Origin: Plotosus lineatus
Taxonomy: Eukaryota > Chordata > Actinopteri > Siluriformes > Plotosidae
Direction: 5' to 3'
Assembly (NCBI GenBank): GCA_024760905.1
Contig: CM045746.1
Span: 8,816,466 to 8,880,465 of the forward strand
Length of the DNA stretch: 64,000 nucleotides
Shown here in pieces: positions 12,480-27,337 of this stretch; within the stretch, counting starts at the first letter, position 1; each line of letters begins with the position of its first letter. The position numbers and the translations under genes were made by a program. The notes beneath the pieces are model-generated. The model saw nothing but the letters and a program-made list of their open reading frames with translations. It was not told the origin of the DNA and ran no database searches.

Positions 12480-12675
12480 CAAACCCACAGAGCCATTCAA
12501 TCCAAGGGATTAACAACAGCCAATGATCCATATGTGCCCATCTTTGGATTGTGGGAGGAAACCAGAGCACCACGAGGAAGCCCACAGGCACAGTCCACAC
12601 AGAAATGCTTTTACCGTACACACAACTCGAACCCAGGGCCTCAATGCAGTGAGTTGGATGTGCTCACCACTAGAA
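12480..12675 (-). repeat. Antisense V-type SINE
   Basis: GGGAGGAAACCAGAGCACCA, then ACTCGAACCCAGGGCCTCA (B box antisense) and a CCACTAG end. Confidence 0.65.
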
Positions 12676-13555
12676 ACAACGACGTTTATGTGGAAGAAAA
12701 AGGATTTCTTTCGGACTTTATATTACACAATTTGAAATTATATATATTCAGTAGCTACATCATCAAAGTTCTTTCCTTATGTTGCCGGGTTCTATGATTT
12801 GGCTGCTTGGAAAACAAAGAACAGGTCAGCTCGCTAAGTGCATTACATTCAATATAAAGGAACAAGGTCATGTGAAGAGGTGGCGTTATTGCTACACTGC
12901 TAAAGTTAATGATTCTCCAATAACAGCACAACCCAACCACAGTGACTGACCAATCATAATTATTATTATTATTATTAATAAACTAGAAGCCCTCAGCACA
13001 ATCCTCTGCCAAGGAAGGACGGTCTCTCTCCTGTTTGATCTCGTTGGTGGAAGTAAACGAAAAACTAACCATTTGTTCCTTTACGCATTCTATACTTTCC
13101 CTGAAAATTTCACGAAAGTCTGTGCATGAATTTTGGTATAAAGTTGATATACAGACAAAGCATAGTAAAATTATAAGCTCCAGTGACCTCCAATGGTAAC
13201 GGTACACACTGCAGTGATACAAGCTGAACATGTTGTAGTATTTCCACAAAACAAGACCATTCTTGTTGTTTTGTTTTACAGCTATTGAACAGTCTCACCT
13301 TGCTCCAAGGTTGTAAGACACAAACAGGAACAATCAAAAGGCAGAAACCTGTCAAGCTCAGCAATCCCTTGCAAATATGTCAAAAATAGTCTTCTCATAA
13401 TGTTAAACAATCCTTATAAAAATTCCTGAAACCTGAATTTGATATGGTTCGCGTTATCTATGTCTTCCTTGTCCAAAGCCCCACCAGCCACTCATTTGAA
13501 AGACGACGTTTATTTTTTTTTTTTGCATTTTTATAGAACCGGGTCCCAATGCTAA

Positions 13556-13607
<52 letters not shown>

Positions 13608-13889
13608 GTAAATACATTTTACTGCCTGGGAACCTGAAGAAAAAATTATAGGCTCAAAGGTGGGCATAGCTTCTGTAAGTTTTTTTTAGGTTTAGTCAAC
13701 AAACACTTACTTTTGGTATTTATTCCAGAAAAAGTAAAATCTGGCTTTTATTATTAATATTGTTGTTATCATGTATTATGTAAATAACTAAAGATGCATA
13801 TTAAGAAAAGAAACACACATTTCCTGTTCCCACAATAAACCTGATTATTTTTCTCCGACATCATATCCAGGAAGTGACACTATTCATCA

Positions 13890-13890
<1 letters not shown>
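12676..13890. other. No gene; 3' flank with (CA)n
   Basis: AT-rich. Contains (TAT)n at 12959-12977 and (CA)n at 13561-13596. No coding similarity. Confidence 0.4.
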
Positions 13891-15123
<1,233 letters not shown>

Positions 15124-15306
15124 TTAGGACGGAGCAGAGGTGAAGTGGATGCCGTGTCGACTGAGCAGAGCCTGGAGTTGGGCGACGGAGGTCTGCAGCT
15201 CAGAGTTCTCCTGCTGCAGGGACGTGATTTCCACACGCAGTGTCGCCTCGCTCTGAACTAAACCTTCCACGTGCGACTCCAGGAAGTGGATCCGAGCATG
15301 AGCCAC
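15124..15306 (-). CDS. tbc1d1: tbc1d1 terminal coding exon e18: coiled coil and stop
   Basis: 183 bases including TAA. 60 residues with leucine heptads ([45 protein letters not shown]). It is shorter at the C-terminus than the human protein. Acceptor CTTTCAG. Confidence 0.93.
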   Translation of the reverse strand: MAHARIHFLESHVEGLVQSEATLRVEITSLQQENSELQTSVAQLQALLSRHGIHFTSAPS

Positions 15307-17341
15307 CTGAAAGAGAGAGATGGGGTGGGGAGTGGGGTGGGGATTATCTGTATGTCTGCAAAGCCCCGTAAATGTGTTCATCACATTCTATTCAGATTTC
15401 AGATTACTTTCTGTTCACCAGGAGGAGCGGCTGAGTGTTACCTGAACTTCCTCTAGCAGGTCGAGGTTTTGCTGCCGCAAACTGCTGTTGGTCTTCTCCA
15501 GTTGAGCGGCGCGCTGTGATTGGGTGAGAGTGGTTGGGCCGTCAAGTAACTCGTCCTGGAGCACGTGGTACTCCACCTCGTATGCTTGCAGCTGCTTACT
15601 GATATCCATCTCAAACACCTGCATGCATGCACACGTTTGCACACACAAACACACACAGTCACTTCTAAATATAGATTATAAATTCTGCACATCACAGAAA
15701 TTCCTTATGACATGTAGGCAGAGCATAAAGCTAGGTTGCCACTCCTTTTTTTTTTTTTTGAATGGGTAGCACTTTCTCCTTATAATTTAATCATATCCAA
15801 TTAACACCCATCAGGTATCGCCTTCCTTATCACACGACCCAACCACCACCGACTAGGGAGGGGCAAAAGCATGCAGACGCCCCTTCCGTGACATGCAATG
15901 CTCGTCACCTGCCTCTTTTCAAACTTTGGTGCATGCACATTTCGGGATGGTCTACACACTCACAGGGAAAGCACTGTCCACCCACTCGTACGAATGAGCC
16001 AACAAATGCCCATGATTGGCTGGCAATCACAGTGAGTGACAGGGAAGTGAGCAAACACTGTCCCTCCCTCCCGTGAGAGCTCAGCCAATTAGTTCCCATG
16101 GACTCCTGGCCCTGGACGGCTGTGGCATTAATCCAGATTCAAACTTGCGATCTCGGGGTTAATACTCAAATATATGGGGTTAATACTTGAAGTTTGCGGC
16201 CTTGGTGCATGGCGGTATTTTCCATAATTATCCAAAATTTAAAAATATTCATAAAAATGTCAAAATTCGCACTGAAACTCGCATGTACGCAAGTGGAAGG
16301 CAGAGACCCAAGGTAGGCTGCTTCCACTGTTTACAAACGACAGTCTGAAGTGCCCCTCCTTCAGTTCCAGTTCAGGCAGGGACCGCCCACTCAACTCAAT
16401 CTCGCAAGCTGATAGGCTTAGACGCATGACGCTGTAGCCTCGCACATTCCCGTGGGAATTTTTGTGATTGAATAGTGTTTGTGACGCCCTTCAAAATGCC
16501 TCCTAAACGTCCTGCACCATCTGAGGTACCCAATGAGCCCAAGAAAAAGGCTATGATGGCAGTGACCCAAAAAGTGAAGTTGCTAGATATGCTGACGACG
16601 GGCAATACGTATGCCCATGTAGCACGCCATTACGGCATAAATGAATCTACCATGCGTTACATCAAGCGGAGAAGAGCTATTGTCAGAGGTGAGTACAGTA
16701 CTTAAAGTATTTACATATAAATTCTATTTAAATATTAATACAATACAGTATTTACATATGCATATAACTGTAACGTTTAATATACACTAATAGACATATA
16801 CGTATGGTAGAAATGAGAGGGGTGATCCTACTTCGCGGTTTTTCGATCATCGCGGTCAGGTCTAGTCTATAATATCCACGAAATTCAAGGGATGACTGTA
16901 CCCCCATTTCACTGGACTACGGCATGCAAGGATCGTGTAGCGGAAAGGCGTGGACGCAATCTACAGAAGAACTTCGGCGTTTTTACACAGGCAACGGGTG
17001 AAAATCCTACAATTCAGAAACATTCTCAGAACATTCACAGCATGTGCGGAACAGGTATGCCAAACTACGCAAAAGTGACCCGAACACCGAACACTCACGG
17101 AATTTTTTTATAATATTCACGGAATATTTTGGCCTGCCGGAAGCATACAGAAGTGGAGGAAGACTTGAGGAATAACTACAGAATCGCACGGGAGATGAGA
17201 GAATAATTGAAAGTTTGCAGATGACAACATTTTTGCTTCCGTAAGTCTGCCGTGCTCCAGTGAAATGGGGGTAATTAGTAACTTACACACAAAAACATTT
17301 GCCCTTGTAAATTGAACCCTTGTGCACACACGCATGCATGC

Positions 17342-17382
<41 letters not shown>

Positions 17383-17446
17383 GTGGATGGATTTATAGTG
17401 ATGTAAATACCACAAGTTAACACAAACATGCCATAATCATACGTGT

Positions 17447-17487
<41 letters not shown>

Positions 17488-18700
17488 CTCTACAGTGGAA
17501 CAGTGATTGGTTATATACAGTTAGCTCAGTAAAATTCGCCCACAGATCTTTTTGATCTTCCCAAAACTTTACAGGTACGACCGTCTGACGACTCTTCGTG
17601 AGATTATTTGTTAATTTTTTGTGAAAGCGTTCACCTGTTACAGCCAATTAAACTCAGTTTCAAGACTACCAAACAGGAAGTGAAGTCAGATCTCAGCACA
17701 GTTTTGATTTATTAAAGCCGGCTTGGACTCAAGGACCTTATTATGAAGAAACAAAAAAAAAAAAAATCTAATTTGCCACTATGGTGGAAGAAGCAAAACT
17801 TGCATTTATCCTCCATATTTTGCAGCTTGCCGTAGTCAGGCTACTGATTCTCAGAAAACAGGAACTGCGATCATGTTGTGAATATGGCCGGATGTTTGCA
17901 TGGCATCTTTAATTTGCAAGGTTTAAAATAATTAAAAATTCTATATTTGACCCCTGAGAACGGGAAAAAGCCAAAAAGAAAAGAAGAAGACGACAGTAAA
18001 CGATCTCTTTCCTTTAGAAGGTTTAGGTTTTTTATTTCTTTATCCAAAATCTAATTTTGAGTTATTAGTTAAGTTTCTTTACCCACAATAAAATGGATAT
18101 AATTTATTTTTTTAACCTTAGCCAGGATTTTTTCAATATTTTTCTAAAAGATTATGGATAAATAAAATATAATATTTTTTTATTAAACCAAGAAATACTC
18201 AAAATTATTAGAAAAATTTTAATTGCTTATTCTTTTGTTATTGCAATTTTTATACTGCATATGAATTATATGCAGGTATACATCAACCTATGTCTTTTGG
18301 AGTTAAGTTGTTCTCAATTATGCATCGGTTTTCAAACAACTAAATGAAAAAAAACAAAAAAAAAATTTGTCATTATAATCAACTTTACGTCTGTCTGCTA
18401 CAAATATTGGAATCATAATATCACTAGAAAACCATTGAAATCACATGAAATCATGTTGTACAATAAATAAGAATAAAAGCATATAAAATCTTATTAAAAT
18501 ACGTACCGTAGTTCCAATATCTACCATTAGGCGTCGTCACTCGTCATTTCCGCAAAACCAATACTGTTTTAAATTGATTAGTTTATACACGGTATACATG
18601 TGCTAGAATGGAGACATGCTACTTCGAGTTAAGTCGTTTTTCGACTTAAGTCGTCTCTCCTGGAACCAATTAACGACGTTGGATGAGGTATACCTGTACG

Positions 18701-18759
<59 letters not shown>

Positions 18760-18984
18760 GATTGATGGTTTTCTCCATCTGCACCAGTCCCAGGTTGGGG
18801 AGGGTGCTCTTAATGAAATCCACTATTGACTCCAGATTGTCGTGTTGCAGAATCAGCGGCTTGTGGCTTCCCAAAAGACTCAGCGCCACCTTAAAGATGA
18901 CCTCTGACCCCTGGAGGAACAGCATGTCTGAAAACACACACAATTCAATGTACTACCACACAAATTCTTGTGTATTTTTTCTCT

Positions 18985-19023
<39 letters not shown>

Positions 19024-19118
19024 AAGCTTAGCGCCCCACAGAATTGCCCGAGATGGGGAACTGAACCCACCCATTCTTGCTGTGAGGTGGATGTGCTACC
19101 TGCTGCCCTTCTCTCCTA

Positions 19119-19154
<36 letters not shown>

Positions 19155-19531
19155 TACGAACATCCGGTCCAAGGTCGAGAGTGAAAGTGAAATGAAATTC
19201 AAGAACAATTAGTAATAGAAATTGAATAAAATATATAGAAAGATATATCATAAATATAAGTATGAAATATGATTAAATATTATTCTGAGGTACACTTAAT
19301 ACTAGGCTCCGGCAGAGGGGTGTGGCTGACACGGTCCGGGAAGAGATCTGAAGCAGAACTCTACATTTCTGAACTCCTGCCAAAAGTTTCAAAGAAGAAA
19401 CAAACTGATTCCAGTATGATAATGAACTGAATAAAGAGTGAAACTCTCTGTAAATCTGATCAGATCCGCTGTGCTGTGCTTGAGAGGAACCAGGAGTTTA
19501 AACACGGGACATAATGATATAATGTGATGAT

Positions 19532-19594
<63 letters not shown>

Positions 19595-21211
19595 TTAAAA
19601 GTTTTCTTAGTGTTTAATTTCATGTCCTTCACTAGTATGAACTTTCCACCTGCGAGCCAGTAATGTGTGTGTGCTGCTCTCAGAGGTCAGCACGTCTTGC
19701 ACCGTTCCAGCGACTCGCAGCCTGAACCTCCAGATCCTACACAGATTCATTACGTGGGACCGGGAACCGTGACCGGTGGGTTAAATGGTGTCCCTTGGCG
19801 ATGCTGAGAGGTTTTGATGTGCAGGATGATGTTTACTGCGGTGTCACGGGAGGAATGTTGTCATTAACAATGATTTGTGATGGTCATGATTTAACACCAC
19901 AAAGACCACTAAAGCTTCAGGCGTGGGCAGCAGGTTGAATCGAGTTGGGTCAACGTGGGGCTGAGTGAGACACAAACCATGAATCATATTGGGAAATGAT
20001 TCACAAATAATCCACCAATCAAACAGAATTATCTAGGAAGCATTACACACACTTTGGGTAAATTAATTAATTAATCAGATTATCTTCATGTCGAAGTTCG
20101 ATTATAGTTCTCCGGTGCTCCTTCCAAGGGCACATGAAATATAGTGCATGCATATCACAGCATATTATAGGATATAAACAACATGGAATCTCACGCCAAC
20201 GACACGCACAGTTTTTCAGCAGAAGACAAGTCATCTATTACTCTCAGAAGTCTGTCTTCCTTTCAGCTTTTTCTCTTTGACTCGGGAGTCGCCCCAGCGA
20301 ATCATATGATTCGCACGTTTGATTTGGCAGAGGTTTTTACGTCGGATGCCCTTCCTGTCACAACCCTTTTTAGCAAGAGATAGAAACACGCTGACGGCTT
20401 TGCAGCTCCTCTTTACGAAAGTCAGCAATGGTTCTTTTACATGAACCTCTCACCATAGACAGTGACAGACATGGCCTGCCTTTGATAACCCAGTTAGCTG
20501 CACTTGGGGGGGGGGGGGGGGAGAGAGACAGTGACAACCTTGTGGAGAGTGAGACTCGAACCCCCAACCTTTGGATCAGCGATCCAGCGCCCTATACCAC
20601 TAGACCACCACTGCCCCACATCTTTTACTCTCAGAAGACGAATCAAATATTATAGTTCAACCAAAAACATTCTCAAATTTCTTTCAAACTACATCTGTAA
20701 GTACATGTGCTAAATACATTTACAGATTGAGCTAAAGTTATTTATCTATTCCAAGGCACAAACAAATATTAATACATATTTACAGCACAAAAACATACTA
20801 TTAATTTTATAAAAGTACTGAGCATTAGGCTGCAGATCCAGGCTGGATGGCTTATGATTATTTTATCCATTCATTCTTTGTGCGTCAATGTTTTTGTTCT
20901 AACACATGTGCAGGAGCCGGAGGCGGGACTAACAAACTGTGCTTTATTCTCACACTCGCACTTTGTTTGATTGACAGTGTTCAGCTATGATTGCTTACTG
21001 ATAATATTATGTTTGTTGATTGGTCAGCTAGGGCTTGCACATGCACAGTGCCAGTTACACATTAACTTCCGGTTTACTTCCTGACTCTAGTCATGCGGAA
21101 CTTATCTCTGACTTTCTCTTCAATAACAGTCATTACGTTTATTTACATACATCACATATTTACAGACATTGGCGAATCGTGCATTCAGAGTTTCAAATGT
21201 ACACGCACAAA

Positions 21212-21242
<31 letters not shown>

Positions 21243-23156
21243 TTCACGAGCGCATGTATTATTGTTGATCGACATTTTTATTTATATTAAAAAGTGTACA
21301 CAGACATCTTACCCCCACCCCCCTAGCGAACGTTTTGTATGCTTAGGAAAATGTTGAATGACCCCTTAATAAATATGTTAATAAAACGGTTTAATATGTT
21401 AATAAAATGTTTAAATGGTTTAATAAATAATTTTCTTTTACTTTTAACACATATTTCATACAAAATTGGTGTACTTTTATCATTTTTAGAGGGTTTATGG
21501 GGTCGTCTGGGGAGCCTTGGAACGAATCAGGCATTTAACATGTAAAATGCGCCTCTACTTACGAAACTCCAGCGTTGCGAAAAAGGCTCTGGAACGGATA
21601 CATACATACATACATACATACATACATACATACATACGTACGTATGTATGAGAGAAGGGCAGCAGGGTAGCACGCACTCTGCCCTCCATAATTTTTGACA
21701 TGCCTTTGAAGATGTGTTAAACTCCTTTAAAATAAATTCAGTTTTTATTGCAGAAGCTACTCTCATCCTGAAAATTGTACAAAAATGTAACCTTCAACGC
21801 AAGTACCTTTTAAGGGGGGGGATCTAAAAAAAATTCTGATTTTTCATAAAACTAACTGTTTCACAATTATTGACACCCCTAACAATTCCTAGGAAATAAA
21901 TGTAATTTAAGTATTTTTGTCATTTCTACAGTAGTTTACAAAGTTGATCAGAATATCTAGCAACATTCAACTAGTAACTGACCACCTCCTGTTTAACTGG
22001 GGTATAAATATGACATGACAGTGAGGCTATTTCTATTATCCACTCTGCGACATGGGAAAGACAAAGGAACACACCATTCAAGTAAGGCAGATGTGTATCA
22101 ACCTTCACAATCTGGTAATGACTACAAGAAACTCAATGTTAAATAATTGCAACAAATGTGGGATTCTTGGGGTCACAATGTCTCCAAAACAATCCTCAGG
22201 TGCCATCTACATGCCAACAAGCTGTTTGGGAGGCATGGAGGGAAAAAAAATTCTCACAATAAAACGTAGACATCTGGAGTTTGCTAAGTGGTACTGGGAT
22301 TTCAACTGGGACCTGGTGCTTTGGTAAGATGTGACCAAAATAGAGCTTTTCGGCAACAAACACTGAAGATAGGTCGTCATTGGGTCTTTCAGCAAGATAA
22401 TGGCCAAAATCATGTGGCCAAATCTACACAGAAATGGTTCACCAGACACAGAGCATGACGTCTCTGTATGAGAGAGGGGTACATGTTAAGCATCAAACCC
22501 CCACACACACACACACACACACGAGTTTACCGGGGATTTAGCTCAGTTGGTACAGCGTCCGCTTTATCCTCCGGAAGGTCAGAGTTCAAATCTGGCCGCA
22601 TCATACCATGAGATGTTAAAATTTGGGAGTTGTTGCTTCTTGCTTGGTGCTCAGCATCAAAAGGATAGAACAATGCAACAACTGGTGCTGTACAGTGGCA
22701 ACGGGTGCCCGGAGCGCAGGGAGTGCTGAGGTCTTAAGCGCATTGAGCATACGCGTGTATGAAATTGTGCTATATAAGCATCCACAATAACAATAATAAT
22801 AATAATATTAATAATAATAATAATTTATGATCAGATATAGGAGAGTCACTGTTCTGTCATCAGTTATGACTTAACAGATGCTTGATGCCTGCATGAAGTG
22901 TCTGACTCCCACAGACCCACACACATGCAATGTAGAAAGGCACATACAGAGAAAGACAGACAGACAAATAAACACACACACAAACATATACAGAAGAGGA
23001 ACTCACACAAAGAAATACACACAAACAATAGGATGCATAGAAACAGAAGCACACACACACACACAAAATGTGGGGAGACCAAGAGGAACAAAGAGAGAGA
23101 CACACGGACATGCACAAAGGAGAGGCATGGATACACATACAGGGATAGCATGTGTA

Positions 23157-23228
<72 letters not shown>

Positions 23229-25245
23229 CACAACAACTAAGAAAAGACAAATGGAAACAGAAAGATACAAAGGTCAAAGAGATAAAGAAGAGACAGTGAG
23301 AGACACAAAGGGAGGGAGTTATACAAAGAGAAACACAGACCAAGAAGAGAAAGATGAAACACAAAAACAGACACCTATACACACACAGAGACAAAAAAGA
23401 TTCCGAGACACAGTAAAAACACAAACACACATACAAAAAGACAACACTCTGAGAAAGAGACATGCATGGGACACACAAAGAGACACAAACACAGAGACAA
23501 AAAAAAGAGAGAGACATGCACCCAAAACAAGAGGCAGTGCCATGTAGACTAAAAGACACATGGACAGAGAGACACACTGGACACACAAACGAAAAAGCAC
23601 ACAGACAACTAAAGATGATGCATAAAGACTCAAAGGCAAAGGGACAGTGAAAAACACACAGGGACAGTGAGAAGCGCTACAAAGAGAGAAGACAAGAAAC
23701 TGAAATATAGACACATTCATAGGGCACACAGAAAGACTGTCCCCCCCCCCCCCCCCACACACACACACACACAATGGAGTCACGTGGACACAGACAAAGA
23801 GAGACCAAGAAGAGATATCAGGACACCTAAACAAAAAAGACAGACACAAGGACAAAAAGAAAGAAAATATACAAATGGAGACTCAGAGATAAAAGACCAC
23901 ATATGGAAATATAGGGAGGGGGAGAGGGAGGGAGGGAGAGAGAGAGAGAGAAACAGAGAGAAGACAACTGACACAATGATAAAGGGACATGGAGACACAC
24001 AGAAGGACAAAAGTTTAAAGTAATTATTATTATTATTCCCTAAAGTCTTTACTTATTAAAAAAAATTAGTAGTCATTATTTTTCACAGCTTGAAATATAA
24101 TACGGCGATCCCTCATTTTCTGTGGTTAATTGGGACCGAGATCCCTGCTGCAACCGTCGAATTCCGCAAAGTAGGATCGACCCCCCCCTGACTCATGTAT
24201 ACGTACATGTATATAATATCAATAAATACAGATTCAATGATATAAATGCTTATAATAATGCATAAGATGTAAATAAAATATAAACATACACACATTTTTT
24301 ATGTGAGGTGCACATTCAAGAAAACATGATGCTGCAGCGGCCACAGTGCGAGTACGGGAAAAAACATGGAACAAGGCCCGCCTTCCAGTCAGACCTTCCC
24401 ATCATGCCGTGAAACAACTTGACAGATTAGTGCAGAATTGGGAAGCACTAAAGAAGAATCAAGGTCGGAGAACAAGTAAACAGATTGAGAATGAAGAGAA
24501 ATTTAAGGAAACCTTTGACGATCCATTTGATATTGCGCACCAGGATGCTTTCTCTCTGATAAAAACACCCGAAGATAGAGAATTTCTAAATGCTCAGAGG
24601 ACAGGAGTACAGTGGCCTTCTATCTAAGGATGAAGAACAACACCAGTTCCTCCTTCAGATCATTCAGGACCACAGGAAAAGATTCCCTGATGCCAGAAAA
24701 AAGACAATTATTCATGAGCTACAAAACTAAAAGAACCTCACATTTCAAACTTGACATTGTTTTTTTTGTTTGAATAGTATTATACAGGGATCCCTCACTA
24801 CTTCGCGCTTCAATTAATGCGGCTTCAGTGCATCGCGTTTTAAAAATAAATAATTAAATAAAATATTAATCGAATTAAAAAATAAGGAAATTAAGGAAGA
24901 ATATGGGGAAAAGTTACAGAAAATGTCACAAAAACAAGGCCAATTATGCAACAAAAAAAACAAAACAAAACCTAAACCAACACAAAACAACCCAAAATCT
25001 CCCATCAAAACTGGATGCATTGTTGCATCTGGCGCATCTGCACTCGTGCACGCACATATGTATGTAGGTGTGTCATGCAATACCATCTGTATGTGTGTGT
25101 GTACAGACACTCCCCAGCTTACGAACGAGTTAGGTTTAGGACGGCAGTTCTTAGATGAATTTGTTTCTAAGTTGTTACAGAGCGTTCTTTAGAGGAGAAC
25201 GTATGTTTAAACCTTGTATAAATCACCTATACGAGTTTGTACTGT

Positions 25246-25291
<46 letters not shown>

Positions 25292-27271
25292 CATAATCAT
25301 CAATATCATGTTTTAATTCCTGGTTCCTCTCAAGCACAGCACAGCAGATCTGATCAGATTCACACAGAGTTTCACTCTTATCCAGTTCATTATAATACAG
25401 GAGTCAAGTTGTTTCTTCTTTGAAAGTTTTGGCACGAGTTCAGAATTGTATCGGTTCTGCTTCTCTTCCCGGAGGTACCAGCTATGCCCGCTCTGCTGGA
25501 GCCTAGTATTAAGTGTACCTCAGGATAATGTTTAATCATATTTCATACTTATATTTATGATCTATATTTCTGTAGATTTTATTGCATTTTTATTTCTACT
25601 TGTTCTTCAATTTCATTTCACTTTCACCCTCAAACAGACCTTTTCATATCTCCAGATGTTTGCAAAATGAATGTTGGTAAGTTGGGGAGCATCTGTATTT
25701 ATTATAAGCATTTATAGCATTGAATATGTATTTATTGATATTATATGCACATATACATGTACGTATACATCAGTCGGGGGGGTGGGGGGTGGGTGGGGGG
25801 TGATTCTACTTCGTGAATTTCGAAGGTCACGTGGGGATCTTGGTCCCAATTAACCGCAGAAAGTGAGGGATCCCTGTACAGTACTTCAAAATTTTATTGT
25901 TTTTGCCTAAAAGTGATTAAATTTTCATGATTTTTTGCACTAAGTGGAAATTTTATTAAATGGAACAAAATGCCGAGGTGAGAGGTCACAAATTAAAAAC
26001 TTTAAAAATAAGGGCCACCCTAATGCACACGCATCTGCACAGCTTACATAAAAATGTAAGTAATTTTGATGGGGGGGGGGGTTTTGGGTTTGTTTTGTTT
26101 GTTTGTTTGGGGTTTTTTCTGCATAATTGGCCTTGTTTTGCAGCATTTTCCTTAACTTTTTCCCCTATTCTTCCTTAATTTCCATATTTTTTAATTTGAT
26201 GAATATTTTAAAAAAAAAAAATCCATGAATTGAAGCGCGAAGTAGCGAGGGATCACTGTATACCAAAAAAATTTCCAGTACACGTAAGAGGTATTGGTAC
26301 AGTAGTCTTCATAAACAGGTTAAACAGTGACCATGTTACACCACTCAACTACCTTTTCAATAAAAGCTGCTTTGTTCTGAGGCAATCTATTATTATTTAT
26401 GTTGAGATCAGTGGCTTGCGACAGTATGTAATTTGCATAGTTTTCTTGAGAGCTTTCAGGGTGTGTGTGTGTGTGTACACAGAGTTGGCACTTTTCCTTG
26501 ATAATGAAAGCTATTTCTGATCTGATGCCTTCTCTCCCATCATTGTGTGTGTCTTCAAGAAAAATACCAGCACTCGGAGAAAAAAAAACAACAAACAAGT
26601 TGGTGAGGATTCCTCACACTGCTCTGCTGCAGTTTAAAACAAGACGTTTAAAAAAACTAACAAACCTTATCTACTGCATCAAGTGTATCTACTGCATAGC
26701 TAAAGGTGAGAAGTTTTACATCAAGCCCTGTCTCCTCTCCATGCCCCACCCCTTGTGCTTTGAATAGAGTGGACTTCATGAAATTTCAACCTGTACATTA
26801 GTGAGTTAAGGTAGGGGTTTTAAAAAAAATTGAGAACAGGATCAAAAGTAATGGCACAAATCCATGCCAGATTTTCTTTAAGTTCATGGCATGTGGGCGA
26901 GTTGAAAGATCATCACATGTACTATCTGTGTATACATGGACCACTGAGAAAACAATGCTGACGTTTAGGCCATTAAGAACATCAGCTCTGATGAAAATAG
27001 GCGTGTGCAGCCGTGTTTACCAAAAACTCTGGCCACGAATCCCAGAGGGAAGTGTGATGCGAAGGCGGTGAGAAACCAGGGTGCGGCATACAGACTTGGG
27101 CCGATCTCGTGCTGCTCCAGGTGACTGTACAGCTCTCGATGATAATCATGCAGCAGCCGAGACAACTGATACATCTGGATCTGAAAGAAATCCGAGCAAG
27201 AGAGAGTGAAGGAGTGAACAAGATGTGTGAGAGAGAGCGCATGAGAGAAAGAGAGCACGAGAGGGCATATA

Positions 27272-27337
<66 letters not shown>

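Larger units (their letters stand above)
24106..26265 (+). mobile_element. Outer Tigger-like MITE/transposon (family M), interrupted
   Basis: Left end (24106-24300): GATCCCTCATTTTCTGTGGT, TAATTGGGACCGAGATCCCT. Right end (25885-26265): GAAGCGCGAAGTAGCGAGGG, ATCACTGTATACC. A simpler full copy at 49936-50660 shows the same left/right pairing. The interior carries an unrecognised ORF (24346-24740). The interruption at 24785-25882 is a second member of the family in reverse. Confidence 0.7.

Noticed and set aside
22526..22600. A genuine tRNA gene
   Set aside because: The A and B boxes are good but no acceptor-stem pairing is seen, and a SINE body with an (AAT)n tail follows.
22860..23855. Long minus-strand reading frames rich in Ser, Leu, Cys and Val (up to 240 codons)
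   Set aside because: They arise from the CA/GA-rich simple sequence; both strands and several frames are open at once and no domain is visible.
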